Shown here: positions 21,990 to 31,067 of the stretch, one piece after another
How the letters are laid out: the number at the start of each line of letters is the position of its first letter
Position numbering within the stretch: position 1 is the first letter of the stretch
NCBI RefSeq assembly: GCF_019396325.1
Contig: NZ_JAHKRO010000076.1
Location: 1 to 46,614 of the forward strand
Source of the DNA: Nonomuraea ceibae
GTDB taxonomy: Bacteria; Actinomycetota; Actinomycetes; Streptosporangiales; Streptosporangiaceae
Direction: 5' to 3'
Length of the DNA stretch: 46,614 nucleotides
Program-made: the position numbers and the translations under genes
The notes under the pieces: generated by a model
The model's input: only the letters and a program-made list of their open reading frames with translations
Told to the model about the DNA's origin: nothing
Database searches by the model: none

Positions 21990-22631
21990 TCAATCCCGCC
22001 GATCAGCCCGCAGCCGGGCGGCCAGCACGGCGGCCTGGGTGCGGCGCTGCATGTTCAGCTTGGCCAGCAGGTTCGACACGTAGTTCTTGACCGTCTTCTC
22101 CGCCAGGAACAGGCGCTCGCCGATCTGCCGGTTCGTCAGGCCCTCGCCGATCAGTTCGAGGATGTGCCGTTCCTGCTCGGTTAGCGCGGCCAGTGGGTCA
22201 CGCCGGGCGGCCTGGTCGCGCAGCCGCTGGAGCATGGCGGCGGTGGTCTGCGGGTCCAGCAGCGACTGCCCGGAGGCGACGGTGCGCACCGCGCCGACCA
22301 GGTCGGAGCCGTGGATCTGCTTGAGCACGTAGCCGGCGGCCCCGGCCATGACGGCGTCGAACAGGGCGTCGTCGTCGGCGAACGAGGTCAGCATCAGGCA
22401 GGCCAGCCCGGGGAGCTTGGAGCGGACCTCGCGGCAGACGTCCACGCCGCTGCCGTCGGGCAGCCGCACGTCGAGCACCGCCACGTCGGGCTTGAGCGCC
22501 GGGATGCGGGCCACGGCCGACCCCGCCGTGCCGGCCTCGCCGATCACCTCGATGTCGTCCTCGCCGTCGAGCAGGGCGGCGACTCCGCGCCGTACCACTT
22601 CATGGTCGTCGACAAGGAACACGCGAATCAT
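21990..22631 (-). CDS. devR: DevR (DosR)-type response regulator
   Basis: This 213-residue NarL/LuxR-type response regulator closely resembles mycobacterial DevR/DosR. The receiver has DD at 8-9, phosphoacceptor D54 in VAVLDVRLPDG, T82 and K104, all at the DevR numbering. The C-terminal LuxR helix-turn-helix carries LTEQERHILELIGEGLTNRQ and EKTVKNYVSNLLAKL, the latter containing the lysine and asparagine that read the DNA box in DosR. It should be phosphorylated by the divergently encoded sensor kinase and then activate genes with the boxes listed here. Its own box lies 36 bases upstream, so it is probably autoactivated. In Mycobacterium devR and devS form one operon; here they are head to head. 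Confidence 0.93.
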   Translation of the reverse strand: MIRVFLVDDHEVVRRGVAALLDGEDDIEVIGEAGTAGSAVARIPALKPDVAVLDVRLPDGSGVDVCREVRSKLPGLACLMLTSFADDDALFDAVMAGAAGYVLKQIHGSDLVGAVRTVASGQSLLDPQTTAAMLQRLRDQAARRDPLAALTEQERHILELIGEGLTNRQIGERLFLAEKTVKNYVSNLLAKLNMQRRTQAAVLAARLRADRRD

Positions 22632-22667
22632 GCCTTGACGCTATCCGCACTCGGCTTTCCCGCAAAA

Positions 22668-22681
22668 GGGACCAAGGTCCT
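22668..22681. promoter_or_regulatory. DevR-type box between divergent devR and devS
   Basis: GGGACCAAGGTCCT matches 12 of 14 positions of the box reverse complement. It lies 36 bases from the devR start and 40 bases from the devS start, so one site may serve both divergent promoters. Confidence 0.7.
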
Positions 22682-22721
22682 GAACGCGGCATCGCCGGGT
22701 GCCGGTGCGACACTGAGCGGT

Positions 22722-24419
22722 ATGTCCGAAAGTGAGCACAGCCCGTTGCTGCCCCAGATGCGGCTGGACGAGTTGCTGGCCGAGCTGCAGACCCGGCTGA
22801 ACGCCGTGCTGGCCACCCGGGACCGGGTGCACGCGCTGCTCGAGGCCGTGGTGTCCGTGGGCAGCGACCTGGACCTGGAGACGGTGCTGCGGCGGATCGT
22901 GGAGACCGCCACCAAGCTGGTGGACGCCGCTTACGGGGCGCTGGGCGTGGTCGGCGACGACAGCACGCTGGTGCAGTTCATCCCGGTCGGGCTGAGCGAG
23001 GAGGAGATCGCCAGGATCGAGCACTGGCCGCACGGGCTCGGCCTGCTCGGGCTGCTGATCAAGGACGCGCGGCCGGTCCGGCTGGGGCGTATCTCCGACC
23101 ATCCCGAGTCGTACGGGTTCCCGCCCGGCCATCCGCCGATGGGCACCTTCCTCGGGGTGCCGATCCGGGTGCGCGACGAGGTGTTCGGCAACCTCTACCT
23201 GACGGAGAAGCGCGGCGGCGGCGAGTTCGACGAGGAGGACGAGGCCGTCGTGATCGCGCTGGCCACGGCGGCGGGCGTCGCGGTGGAGAACGCCCGGCTG
23301 TACGAGGAGTCGCGGCGGCGCGAGACCTGGCTGCAGGCGTCGGCCGAGGTGACCACGAGCCTGCTGTCCGGCGCCGAGCCCCGGCAGGTGCTCACCACGG
23401 TGGCGGCGCGGGCCCGCGAGATGTGCGACGCCGACCTGGTCGAGGTGCTGCTGCCGGAGCCGTCGGGCGAGTCGCTGAGCGTGGCGGTCGCCGAGGGGGA
23501 GGGCGCGGCCGACGTGCGGGGCACCGCCTTCCCGGTGCCGGGCACGTCCGTGGGCGAGGTGTTCACCCGGGGCGAGCCGATGACCGACCAGGACCTGCAC
23601 GGCGCGCCCGGCACCGGCTCGCCGTTGCGGCGGCTCGGCCTCGGGCCCGGCCTCATGGTGCCGCTGGGCACCGCGCCGAAGGTGCACGGCGTGCTCACGC
23701 TGGCCAAGCGGAGCGGGCGGCTGCCGTTCAGCGACGCCGACCGGCAGATGCTGCAGTCGTTCGCCGGGCAGGCGGCGATCGCGCTGGAGCTGGCCGAGGC
23801 CCGCCGCGACGCCGAACGGCTCGGCCTGCTGGAGGACCGTGACCGGATCGCCAAGGACCTGCACGACCTGGTCATCCAGCGGCTGTTCGCGACCGCCATG
23901 ACGTTGATGAGCACGGTCCGGCTGGTCGAGCGGCCGGAGGCGGGCAAGCGGCTGCAGCACGCCATCGACGAGCTGGACGAGACCATCCGGCAGATCCGCT
24001 CGTCCATCTTCGCCCTCCAGGGCCCGCGCGAGGAGGCGGCGCCGAGCCTGCGCGGGCAGATCGTCGACCTGGTCGAGGGCGCGGGCGGGCATCTCGGCTT
24101 CATGCCGGGCCTCCGGATGGAGGGCCAGTTGGACACGCTCGTCCCCGACGCGGTCGCCGAGCACCTGCTGGCGGTGCTGCGCGAGGCGCTGTCGAACGTG
24201 GTGCGCCACTCCCGGGCCACCCGCGCGGACGTGCTGGTCGAGGTCGCCGGCTCGGCGCTCACGCTCGTGGTGAGCGACGACGGCGTCGGCGTGGGGGAGC
24301 GGGCCCGGCACAGCGGCCTGCGCAACATCGGCGAACGGGCGGCGCTGCTGGGCGGCGAGGCGGACGTGGAGTCGCCCGAGGGCGGCGGCACGCGGCTGCT
24401 CTGGCACGTGCCCCTCTGA
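22722..24419 (+). CDS. devS: DevS (DosS)-type heme sensor histidine kinase
   Basis: The protein has 565 residues: GAF-A (about 45-195), GAF-B (about 215-362), a HisKA_3 dimerisation domain with phosphoacceptor H381 (DLHDLVIQRLF), and an HATPase with REALSNVVRHSRAT, DDGVGVG and GLRNIGERAALLGG. In GAF-A, H137 in GHPPM and Y159 in NLYLTEK are 22 residues apart, exactly like heme ligand H149 and gating Y171 of mycobacterial DosS. It should therefore bind heme and sense oxygen, NO or CO. There is no membrane helix. It would phosphorylate the adjacent DevR. The start ATG 22722 is chosen because it follows the divergent box region and begins the conserved N-terminus. Confidence 0.93.
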   Translation: MSESEHSPLLPQMRLDELLAELQTRLNAVLATRDRVHALLEAVVSVGSDLDLETVLRRIVETATKLVDAAYGALGVVGDDSTLVQFIPVGLSEEEIARIEHWPHGLGLLGLLIKDARPVRLGRISDHPESYGFPPGHPPMGTFLGVPIRVRDEVFGNLYLTEKRGGGEFDEEDEAVVIALATAAGVAVENARLYEESRRRETWLQASAEVTTSLLSGAEPRQVLTTVAARAREMCDADLVEVLLPEPSGESLSVAVAEGEGAADVRGTAFPVPGTSVGEVFTRGEPMTDQDLHGAPGTGSPLRRLGLGPGLMVPLGTAPKVHGVLTLAKRSGRLPFSDADRQMLQSFAGQAAIALELAEARRDAERLGLLEDRDRIAKDLHDLVIQRLFATAMTLMSTVRLVERPEAGKRLQHAIDELDETIRQIRSSIFALQGPREEAAPSLRGQIVDLVEGAGGHLGFMPGLRMEGQLDTLVPDAVAEHLLAVLREALSNVVRHSRATRADVLVEVAGSALTLVVSDDGVGVGERARHSGLRNIGERAALLGGEADVESPEGGGTRLLWHVPL

Positions 24420-24429
24420 CGCGGTCCGC

Positions 24430-24448
24430 GCGGGCCCATCGGGCCCGC
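24430..24448 (+). terminator. Hairpin terminator after devS
   Basis: GCGGGCCC and GGGCCCGC form an 8-bp perfect stem with an ATC loop, 10 bases after the devS stop and just before the narG box. It should stop devS transcription and insulate the nar operon. No T-run follows. Confidence 0.65.
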
Positions 24449-24453
24449 ACCTA

Positions 24454-24467
24454 GGGACTTTGGTCCC
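24454..24467 (+). promoter_or_regulatory. Perfect DevR-type box upstream of narG
   Basis: GGGACTTTGGTCCC is the best copy in the window, GGGAC-TTTG-GTCCC, and matches the mycobacterial DosR-box form GGGACT-WW-AGTCCC closely. It lies 57 bases before the narG GTG. A weaker half-copy (GGGACAGG) follows at 24472. Confidence 0.8.
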
Positions 24468-24524
24468 TGCCGGGACAGGCGCCGACAGCACGAGGCTGAA
24501 CTCATCCGACGGTGAGGAAGACCT

Positions 24525-27500
24525 GTGACTGATATCGACGCCATCCCCGGCATGGGGCCGCTGCTCGCCGCCCGCGCCTTCTTCACCAGGTCGGAGGTGT
24601 CGGCGGACGGCCGCACCCTGCACCAGGTGGACCCGAGCGCCTGGGACCGCTTCTACCGGGACCGGTGGTCGCACGACAAGGTGGTGCGCTCGACCCACGG
24701 CGTGAACTGCACCGGCTCGTGCTCCTGGCAGGTGTTCGTCAAGGACGGCCTGATCACATGGGAGCACCAGGCGACCGACTACCCGTCGGTGGGGCCGGAG
24801 TCGCCCGAGTACGAGCCGCGCGGCTGCCCCCGTGGCGCGTCCTTCTCCTGGTACACCTACTCGCCGTCGCGGGTGCGCTACCCGTACGTGCGCGGGGTGC
24901 TGCTGGAGATGTGGCGCGAGGCCCGTGCCCGGCTGGGTGACCCGGTGCTGGCGTGGGCGGAGCTGACCGGCGACCCGGAGCGGGCGCGGGCCTACAAGCG
25001 GGCGCGCGGCAAGGGCGGCATGGTCCGGGCGAGCTGGGACGAGGCCGTCGAGCTGATGGCCGCCGCGCACGTCCACACGATCAAGGAGTACGGGCCGGAC
25101 CGGGTGGTGGGGTTCTCGCCGATCCCGGCGATGTCGATGGCCTCGTTCGCCGCGGGCACCCGGTTCCTGTCGATGATCGGCGGCACGCTGCTGTCCTTCT
25201 ACGACTGGTACGCCGACCTGCCGATCGCCTCCCCGCAGGTGTGGGGCGACCAGACGGACGTGCCGGAGGCGGCGGACTGGTGGAACTCCCGCTACCTGAT
25301 CATGTGGGGCTCCAACATCCCGGTCACCCGCACGCCCGACGCCCACTTCATGACCGAGGCGCGTTATCAGGGCACCAAGGTCGTCGCGGTCAGCCCCGAC
25401 TACGCCGACAACGTCAAGTTCGCCGACGACTGGCTGGCCCCGCACCCGGGCACGGACGGGGCGCTGGCCATGGCGATGGGGCACGTGACGCTGACGGAGT
25501 TCTTCCGCGACCGCACGGTCCCGTACTTCACCGACTACGTCAGGAAATACACCGATCTGCCGTTCCTGGTGACGCTGGAGCCGCGCGGGGACGCGTACGT
25601 GCCCGGGGGGTTCCTGACCGCCGCCGACCTCGGCGAGGAGAGCGAGAACGCGCGGTTCAAGACCGTCCTGCTGGACGAGCCGACCGGCCGCCCGGTCGTG
25701 CCGAACGGCTCGCTCGGCTTCCGCTGGGGGCAGGAGGGCGAGGGCCGCTGGAACCTCGGCCTGGACGGCGTCACGCCGAAGCTGACGCTGCTCGGCGCGC
25801 CGGACGCGGTCGCCGTCGACCTGCCGCGCTTCGACACCGGCGACACCGAGGGCGGCGCGGCGATGCGGCGCGGCGTCCCGGCCACCGAGGTCGGCGGCAG
25901 GCTCGTCACCACCGTGTTCGACCTGCTCATGGCCCAGTACGGGGTGGCCCGCGACCTGCCGGGCGAGTGGCCGGCGTCGTACGACGACGCCGCCCAGCCG
26001 TACACGCCCGCCTGGGCGGAGGAGATCACCTCCGTGCCCGCGGCGACGATCACCCGGATCGCGCGGGAGTTCGCCCGCAACGCCGAGCGCACCCGCGGCC
26101 GGTCGATGATCGCAATGGGGGCGGGCACCAACCACTGGTTCCACTCCGACCAGATCTACCGCTCCTTCCTCACGCTGGTGCTGCTGACCGGCTGCCAGGG
26201 CGTCAACGGCGGCGGCTGGGCGCACTACGTCGGCCAGGAGAAGGTCCGGCCGGTGACCGGCTTCCAGCATCTGGCGTTCGCCTTCGACTGGCAGCGGCCG
26301 ACCCGGCACATGGCCGGCACCGCGTTCTGGTACCTGGCCACCGACCAGTGGCGCTACGAGCGGATCGGCGCGGACGAGCTCGCCAGCCCGCTCGGCCCCG
26401 GCAGGTTCGCGGGCAGGTCGTTCGCCGACTGCAACGCCCAGGCCGCGCGGCTCGGCTGGCTGCCCTCGCACCCGACGTTCGACCGCAACCCGCTCACCCT
26501 CGCCGACGAGGCCGCCGCCAAGGGCGTCCCGGCGGCCGAGCACGTCGTGGCCGAGCTGAAGTCCGGGCGGCTGCGCTTCGCCGCCGAGGACCCCGGCGAC
26601 CCGGCCAACTTCCCGCGCGTGCTGACCGTGTGGCGGGCCAACCTGCTCGGCTCCTCGGGCAAGGGCAACGAGTACTTCCTGCGCCACCTGCTCGGCGCCG
26701 ACGCCGAGACCCGCAATGAGGAGGGACTGCGGCCCGCTGAGGTGACCTGGCGCGAGGAGGCCGCCGAGGGCAAGCTCGACCTGCTGACCACGATCGACTT
26801 CCGGATGACGTCCACGGCGCTGTTCGCCGACGTGGTGCTGCCCGCCGCGACCTGGTACGAGAAGCACGACCTGTCCTCAACCGACATGCACCCGTTCGTG
26901 CACGCGTTCAACCCGGCCATCGCGCCGCCGTGGCAGGCCCGCAGCGACTACGACGCCTTCCTCACGCTGGCCGACCGCTTCTCCGAGCTGGCCGCCGCCC
27001 ACCTCGGGCGGCGCACCGACGTGCTGGCCGTGCCGCTCGCCCACGACACCCCGGACGAGCTGGCCCAGCCCGGCGGCCGGGTCCTGGACTGGAAGCACGG
27101 CGAGTGCGAGCCCGTCCCCGGCCGGACCATGCCGAAGATCGTGACGATCGAGCGCGACTACGCCGCCGTCGGCGAGCGGATGCGCGCCGTCGGCCCGCTC
27201 TTCGAGGAGCTGGGCCTGACGACCAAGGCCGTCACGTACGAGGTCGGCCCCGAGCTCGACCACCTGCGCGCCAAGAACGGCCTCACCCCCGGCGGCCGGA
27301 TCTCCCTGGAGAGCGCCGACCGGATGTGCGAGGCGATCCTGGCGCTGTCCGGCACCACCAACGGCAGGCTGGCCACGCAGGGCTTCGAGACGCTGGAACG
27401 GCGCACCGGCACCCGGCTGGCCGACCTGGCCGCCGAGCACGAGGGCAAGCGGATCACGTTCGCCGACACCCGGACCCGGCCGCAGCCCGTCATCACCTCA

Positions 27501-28169
27501 CCCGAGTGGTCGGGCTCGGAGACCGGCGGGCGCCGCTACTCCGCCTTCGTCATCAACGTCGAACGCGACAAACCGTGGCACACGCTGACCGGCCGCCAGC
27601 ACTTCTTCCTCGACCACGAGTGGATCGCCGAGCTGGGCGAGCAGCTTCCCGCCTACCGGCCGCCGCTCAACATGCGCCGCCACTTCGGCGAGCAGGGCGA
27701 CGGGGACGCGGCCGAGGTCACGGTCCGCTATCTGACCCCGCACTCCAAGTGGTCGATCCACTCCGAGTATCAGGACAACGCCTACATGCTGGCGCTGTCA
27801 CGCGGCGGGCCGACGATCTGGATGAGCGACGCCGACGCGGCGAAGATCGGGGTCGCCGACAACGACTGGATCGAGGCGTACAACCGCAACGGCGTCGTGG
27901 TCGCCCGCGCGGTCGTCTCGCACCGGATGCCGGCCGGGACCGTGTACATGTACCACGCCAAGGACCGCAACGTGAACGTGCCGCTGACGGAGAAGTCCGG
28001 CAGGCGCGGCGGCGTGCACAACTCGCTCACCCGCCTGCTGCTCAAGCCCAGCCACCTCATCGGCGGCTACGCCCAGTTCACCTACGGCTTCAACTACTAC
28101 GGCCCGACCGGCAACCAGCGTGACGAGATCACGGTGATCCGCCGGCGCGGCCAGGAGGTGACGTACTGA
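24525..28169 (+). CDS. narG: Respiratory nitrate reductase alpha subunit
   Basis: This 1214-residue molybdenum-bisMGD catalytic subunit reduces nitrate to nitrite on the cytoplasmic side of the membrane. The FS0 iron-sulfur ligands are in place: H58, C62 and C66 in HGVNCTGSC, and C101 in GCPRGAS. The molybdenum ligand aspartate is D227 in SFYDWYADLP. There is no twin-arginine signal, so it is the cytoplasmic Nar type, not periplasmic Nap. Length is normal for NarG. GTG 24525 follows GAGGA at good spacing. A perfect DevR box lies upstream, and narH begins on the last base of the narG stop codon. It heads an operon of seven coupled genes. Confidence 0.97.
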   Translation: MTDIDAIPGMGPLLAARAFFTRSEVSADGRTLHQVDPSAWDRFYRDRWSHDKVVRSTHGVNCTGSCSWQVFVKDGLITWEHQATDYPSVGPESPEYEPRGCPRGASFSWYTYSPSRVRYPYVRGVLLEMWREARARLGDPVLAWAELTGDPERARAYKRARGKGGMVRASWDEAVELMAAAHVHTIKEYGPDRVVGFSPIPAMSMASFAAGTRFLSMIGGTLLSFYDWYADLPIASPQVWGDQTDVPEAADWWNSRYLIMWGSNIPVTRTPDAHFMTEARYQGTKVVAVSPDYADNVKFADDWLAPHPGTDGALAMAMGHVTLTEFFRDRTVPYFTDYVRKYTDLPFLVTLEPRGDAYVPGGFLTAADLGEESENARFKTVLLDEPTGRPVVPNGSLGFRWGQEGEGRWNLGLDGVTPKLTLLGAPDAVAVDLPRFDTGDTEGGAAMRRGVPATEVGGRLVTTVFDLLMAQYGVARDLPGEWPASYDDAAQPYTPAWAEEITSVPAATITRIAREFARNAERTRGRSMIAMGAGTNHWFHSDQIYRSFLTLVLLTGCQGVNGGGWAHYVGQEKVRPVTGFQHLAFAFDWQRPTRHMAGTAFWYLATDQWRYERIGADELASPLGPGRFAGRSFADCNAQAARLGWLPSHPTFDRNPLTLADEAAAKGVPAAEHVVAELKSGRLRFAAEDPGDPANFPRVLTVWRANLLGSSGKGNEYFLRHLLGADAETRNEEGLRPAEVTWREEAAEGKLDLLTTIDFRMTSTALFADVVLPAATWYEKHDLSSTDMHPFVHAFNPAIAPPWQARSDYDAFLTLADRFSELAAAHLGRRTDVLAVPLAHDTPDELAQPGGRVLDWKHGECEPVPGRTMPKIVTIERDYAAVGERMRAVGPLFEELGLTTKAVTYEVGPELDHLRAKNGLTPGGRISLESADRMCEAILALSGTTNGRLATQGFETLERRTGTRLADLAAEHEGKRITFADTRTRPQPVITSPEWSGSETGGRRYSAFVINVERDKPWHTLTGRQHFFLDHEWIAELGEQLPAYRPPLNMRRHFGEQGDGDAAEVTVRYLTPHSKWSIHSEYQDNAYMLALSRGGPTIWMSDADAAKIGVADNDWIEAYNRNGVVVARAVVSHRMPAGTVYMYHAKDRNVNVPLTEKSGRRGGVHNSLTRLLLKPSHLIGGYAQFTYGFNYYGPTGNQRDEITVIRRRGQEVTY

Positions 28170-29719
28170 TGCGCGTGCTCGCCCAGGTCGCCATGGTGAT
28201 GAACCTGGACAAGTGCATCGGCTGCCACACCTGCTCGGTCACCTGCAAGCAGACCTGGACCAACCGGGACGGCGTCGAGTACGTGTGGTTCAACAACGTC
28301 GAGACCAAGCCCGGCGTCGGCTACCCCAAGCGCTACGAGGACCAGGAACGCTGGCGCGGCGGCTGGCAGCTCGACCGGCGCGGCCGACTCAAGCTCCGGG
28401 CCGGCGGCCGGGCCAGGCGGCTGCTCAACCTGTTCGCCAACCCCGACCTGCCGCAGCTCGACGACTACTACGAGCCGGCGACCTACGACTACGACACGCT
28501 GATCAACGCGCCCGCCGGCCCGCACACCCCGGTCATCCGCCCCAAGTCGGCCATCACCGGCGACGACATGGCCATCACCTGGGGCGCGAACTGGGAGGAC
28601 GACCTCGGCGGCGCCCCCGAGCACGCCCACGGCGACCCCAATCTGGCCGCGATGGCGGAGAAGGTGCGCCTGGAGTTCGACCGGACGTTCATGTTCCACC
28701 TGCCGCGCATCTGCGAGCACTGCCTCAACCCCGCCTGCGTCGCCGCCTGCCCGTCGGGCGCCATGTACAAGCGCGAGGAGGACGGCATCGTCCTGGTCGA
28801 CCAGGACCGCTGCCGAGGCTGGCGCATGTGCGTCTCGTCGTGCCCGTACAAGAAGGTGTACGTCAACCACCGGACCGGCAAGGCCGAGAAGTGCACGTTC
28901 TGCTTCCCGAGGATCGAGGCCGGGCAGCCGACCGTGTGCGCCGAGACGTGCGTGGGCCGGCTTCGCTACATCGGCCTCGTCCTGTACGACGCCGACGCGG
29001 TCCTGGACGCGGCCCGGGTCGCCGACCCGCGCGACCTGCTGGAGGCGCAGCGGAAGGTGTTCCTGGACCCGGACGACCCCGCCGTGGCCGAGGCCGCCCG
29101 CGCCTCCGGCATCAGCGACGACTGGATCGAGGCGGCGCGGCGGTCGCCGATCTACCGGCTGGCCATGCGCTACCGGGTGGCGCTGCCGCTGCACCCGGAG
29201 TACCGGACGCTGCCCATGGTCTGGTACATCCCGCCGCTGTCGCCGGTGCTCGACGCGGTCACCGGGGCGGGCGCCGACGCCGACGACCCCGACAACGTCT
29301 TCCACGCCATCACCGACCTGCGCATCCCGCTGGACTACCTGGCGAGCCTGTTCTCCGCCGGCGACACCGAGGTGGTAGCCGGGGTGCTGATGAAGCTGTC
29401 GGCGATGCGCGCCCACATGCGGGCCCGGACCCTCGACGGCGCCGTCTCCGGCGACCTGCTGGAGTCCGTCGGCATGCCGGCGGCCGACCTGGAGGAGATG
29501 TACCGGCTGCTGGCCATCGCCAAGTACGAGGAGCGCTACGTCGTGCCCGCCGCGCACCGCGAGGACGCCGCCGCGCTGTCCGCCCAGGCCGGCGGATGCA
29601 GCCTGGACGGCGACGGCGGGCCCGGCATGAGCGAGTTCCACCCCGCCGCGCTCACCGGCCGCCGCACCGACGGCCGGACGGGCCTGAAGCTCTTCGTGGG
29701 CAAGGGAGGCACGCCGTGA
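28169..29719 (+). CDS. narH: Respiratory nitrate reductase beta subunit
   Basis: This 516-residue iron-sulfur electron-transfer subunit carries electrons from NarI to NarG. Four ferredoxin-type cysteine groups are visible: CIGCHTCSVTC near residue 16, CEHCLNPACVAAC near 185, CRGWRMCVSSC near 218 (with Trp in place of one Cys, as usual for the 3Fe-4S cluster of NarH) and CTFCFPRIEAG...CAETC near 245-260. It is cytoplasmic and bound to NarG. The ATG shares one base with the narG stop (TGATG), and its own stop overlaps narJ by four bases. Length is typical of NarH. Confidence 0.96.
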   Translation: MRVLAQVAMVMNLDKCIGCHTCSVTCKQTWTNRDGVEYVWFNNVETKPGVGYPKRYEDQERWRGGWQLDRRGRLKLRAGGRARRLLNLFANPDLPQLDDYYEPATYDYDTLINAPAGPHTPVIRPKSAITGDDMAITWGANWEDDLGGAPEHAHGDPNLAAMAEKVRLEFDRTFMFHLPRICEHCLNPACVAACPSGAMYKREEDGIVLVDQDRCRGWRMCVSSCPYKKVYVNHRTGKAEKCTFCFPRIEAGQPTVCAETCVGRLRYIGLVLYDADAVLDAARVADPRDLLEAQRKVFLDPDDPAVAEAARASGISDDWIEAARRSPIYRLAMRYRVALPLHPEYRTLPMVWYIPPLSPVLDAVTGAGADADDPDNVFHAITDLRIPLDYLASLFSAGDTEVVAGVLMKLSAMRAHMRARTLDGAVSGDLLESVGMPAADLEEMYRLLAIAKYEERYVVPAAHREDAAALSAQAGGCSLDGDGGPGMSEFHPAALTGRRTDGRTGLKLFVGKGGTP

Positions 29720-30378
29720 AGCTCCTGACCAGGCGCACCCCGCGCGCCGAGGACGCGCCCGGCCGGGCGACCCTGTTCCGGCTGGTCTCCCTGCTGCTGC
29801 AGTATCCCGACGCCGGGCTGCTCGCCGCCCGCCCCGGGCTCGGCCGCGCCGCCGCGACGCTGCCCGCCTCGCCCGCCCGCGACGCGCTGGAGCGGTTCCT
29901 GCGCTGGTTCGCCGACGCCGAGCCGATGCCGCTGGCCCGCGCCTACGTCGAGACGTTCGACCTGCGCCGCCGCTCCAGCCTCTACCTCACCTACTACCTG
30001 CACGGCGACACCCGCCGCCGCGGCATGGCCCTGCTCACGCTGAAGCAGCGCTACCGGGTGGCCGGGCTCACCCCGCCCGACGGCGAGCTGCCCGACTTCC
30101 TGCCCGTGGTGTGCGAGTTCGCCGCCCTGGCCGGGCCCGCCGCCGGCGAGGCGCCGCTGCGCCAGCACCGCAAGGGCCTGGAGCTCATCCGCACCGCCCT
30201 GCACGACAGCGGCTCCCCGTACGCGCTCGTCCTCGACGCGCTCTGCGCGGAGCTGCCCGGACTGTCGGCGGCCGAGCAGGCCGCCGTCGCCGACCTCGCG
30301 CTCGCCGGGCCGCCCGCCGAGGAGGTCGGGCTCGCGCCGTTCGGGCCGGCCGTGAACGAAATGGAGGCGCGGCCATGA
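29716..30378 (+). CDS. narJ: Nitrate reductase assembly chaperone
   Basis: This 220-residue all-helical cytosolic chaperone inserts the molybdenum cofactor into NarG and holds NarGH until membrane attachment. The family core is clear: FRLVSLLLQYPD near residue 22, YVETFDLRRRSSLYLTYYLHGD near 77-98 and ELPDFLPVVCEFAAL near 118. It is not part of the final enzyme. The GTG at 29716 overlaps the narH stop (GTGA), and the stop overlaps narI (ATGA). Confidence 0.93.
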   Translation: MKLLTRRTPRAEDAPGRATLFRLVSLLLQYPDAGLLAARPGLGRAAATLPASPARDALERFLRWFADAEPMPLARAYVETFDLRRRSSLYLTYYLHGDTRRRGMALLTLKQRYRVAGLTPPDGELPDFLPVVCEFAALAGPAAGEAPLRQHRKGLELIRTALHDSGSPYALVLDALCAELPGLSAAEQAAVADLALAGPPAEEVGLAPFGPAVNEMEARP

Positions 30379-31067
30379 GCGTCGCCCTGTGGGTCGTCGT
30401 CCCGTACATCGCCCTGACGGTCTTCGTCGTCGGGCACGTGTGGCGCTGGCGCGTCGACCAGTTCGGCTGGACCACCCGCACCACCCAGGTGCTGGAGAGC
30501 CGGCTGCTGCGGCTCGGCTCGCCGCTGTTCCACCTCGGCGTGCTCGCCGCGATCGGCGGGCACGCCCTGGGCCTGCTGGTGCCCAAGGGCTGGACCGAGG
30601 CCGTCGGCGTGTCCGAGCACGCCTACCACCTGGTGTCGGTGACCGCCGGGACCGTCGCCGGGGTGATGGTGGTGGCCGGGCTGGCGCTGCTGCTGGCCCG
30701 CCGCCTCACCAGCCCGCGCGTCCGCCGCACCACCACCCGCACGGACAAGGCGCTGTTCGCCGTCATGGCGGTGGTGATCCTGCTCGGCATGGCCGGGACC
30801 GTGGGCGAGAACCTGATCGGCGGCGGCTACGACTACCGGGCGACGATCGCCGTCTGGTTCCGCGGCGTGCTGACCCTGCGCCCCGACCCGTCGCTGATGA
30901 CGGGCGTGCCGCTGATCTTCCAGCTGCACGCGCTGTCGGCGTGGGTGTTCCTGGCGATGTGGCCGTTCACCCGGCTCGTCCACGTGTGGTCGGCGCCGGT
31001 CGCCTACCTGTGGCGGCCCTACGTCGTCTACCGCCGCCGCACCGCGCGCCCCGGGAGCACCCGGTGA
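30375..31067 (+). CDS. narI: Nitrate reductase gamma subunit, cytochrome b
   Basis: This 230-residue membrane cytochrome has five predicted transmembrane helices. The histidines that bind its two b-hemes lie in SPLFHLGVLAAIGGHALGL (near residues 52-65) and QLHALSAW/RLVHVW (near 185-205). It oxidises menaquinol at the outer face and passes electrons to NarH. It overlaps narJ by four bases and the next gene by four bases (GTGA). Together with narG, narH and narJ it makes a complete respiratory nitrate reductase. Confidence 0.95.
   Translation: MSVALWVVVPYIALTVFVVGHVWRWRVDQFGWTTRTTQVLESRLLRLGSPLFHLGVLAAIGGHALGLLVPKGWTEAVGVSEHAYHLVSVTAGTVAGVMVVAGLALLLARRLTSPRVRRTTTRTDKALFAVMAVVILLGMAGTVGENLIGGGYDYRATIAVWFRGVLTLRPDPSLMTGVPLIFQLHALSAWVFLAMWPFTRLVHVWSAPVAYLWRPYVVYRRRTARPGSTR

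Noticed and set aside
22641..26867. A 1408-codon open frame on the minus strand
   Set aside because: It lies antisense to devS and narG, whose products have complete family motifs. Its translation is rich in Arg, Gly, His and Pro without any recognisable domain; long antisense frames are expected in DNA with GC-rich third positions.
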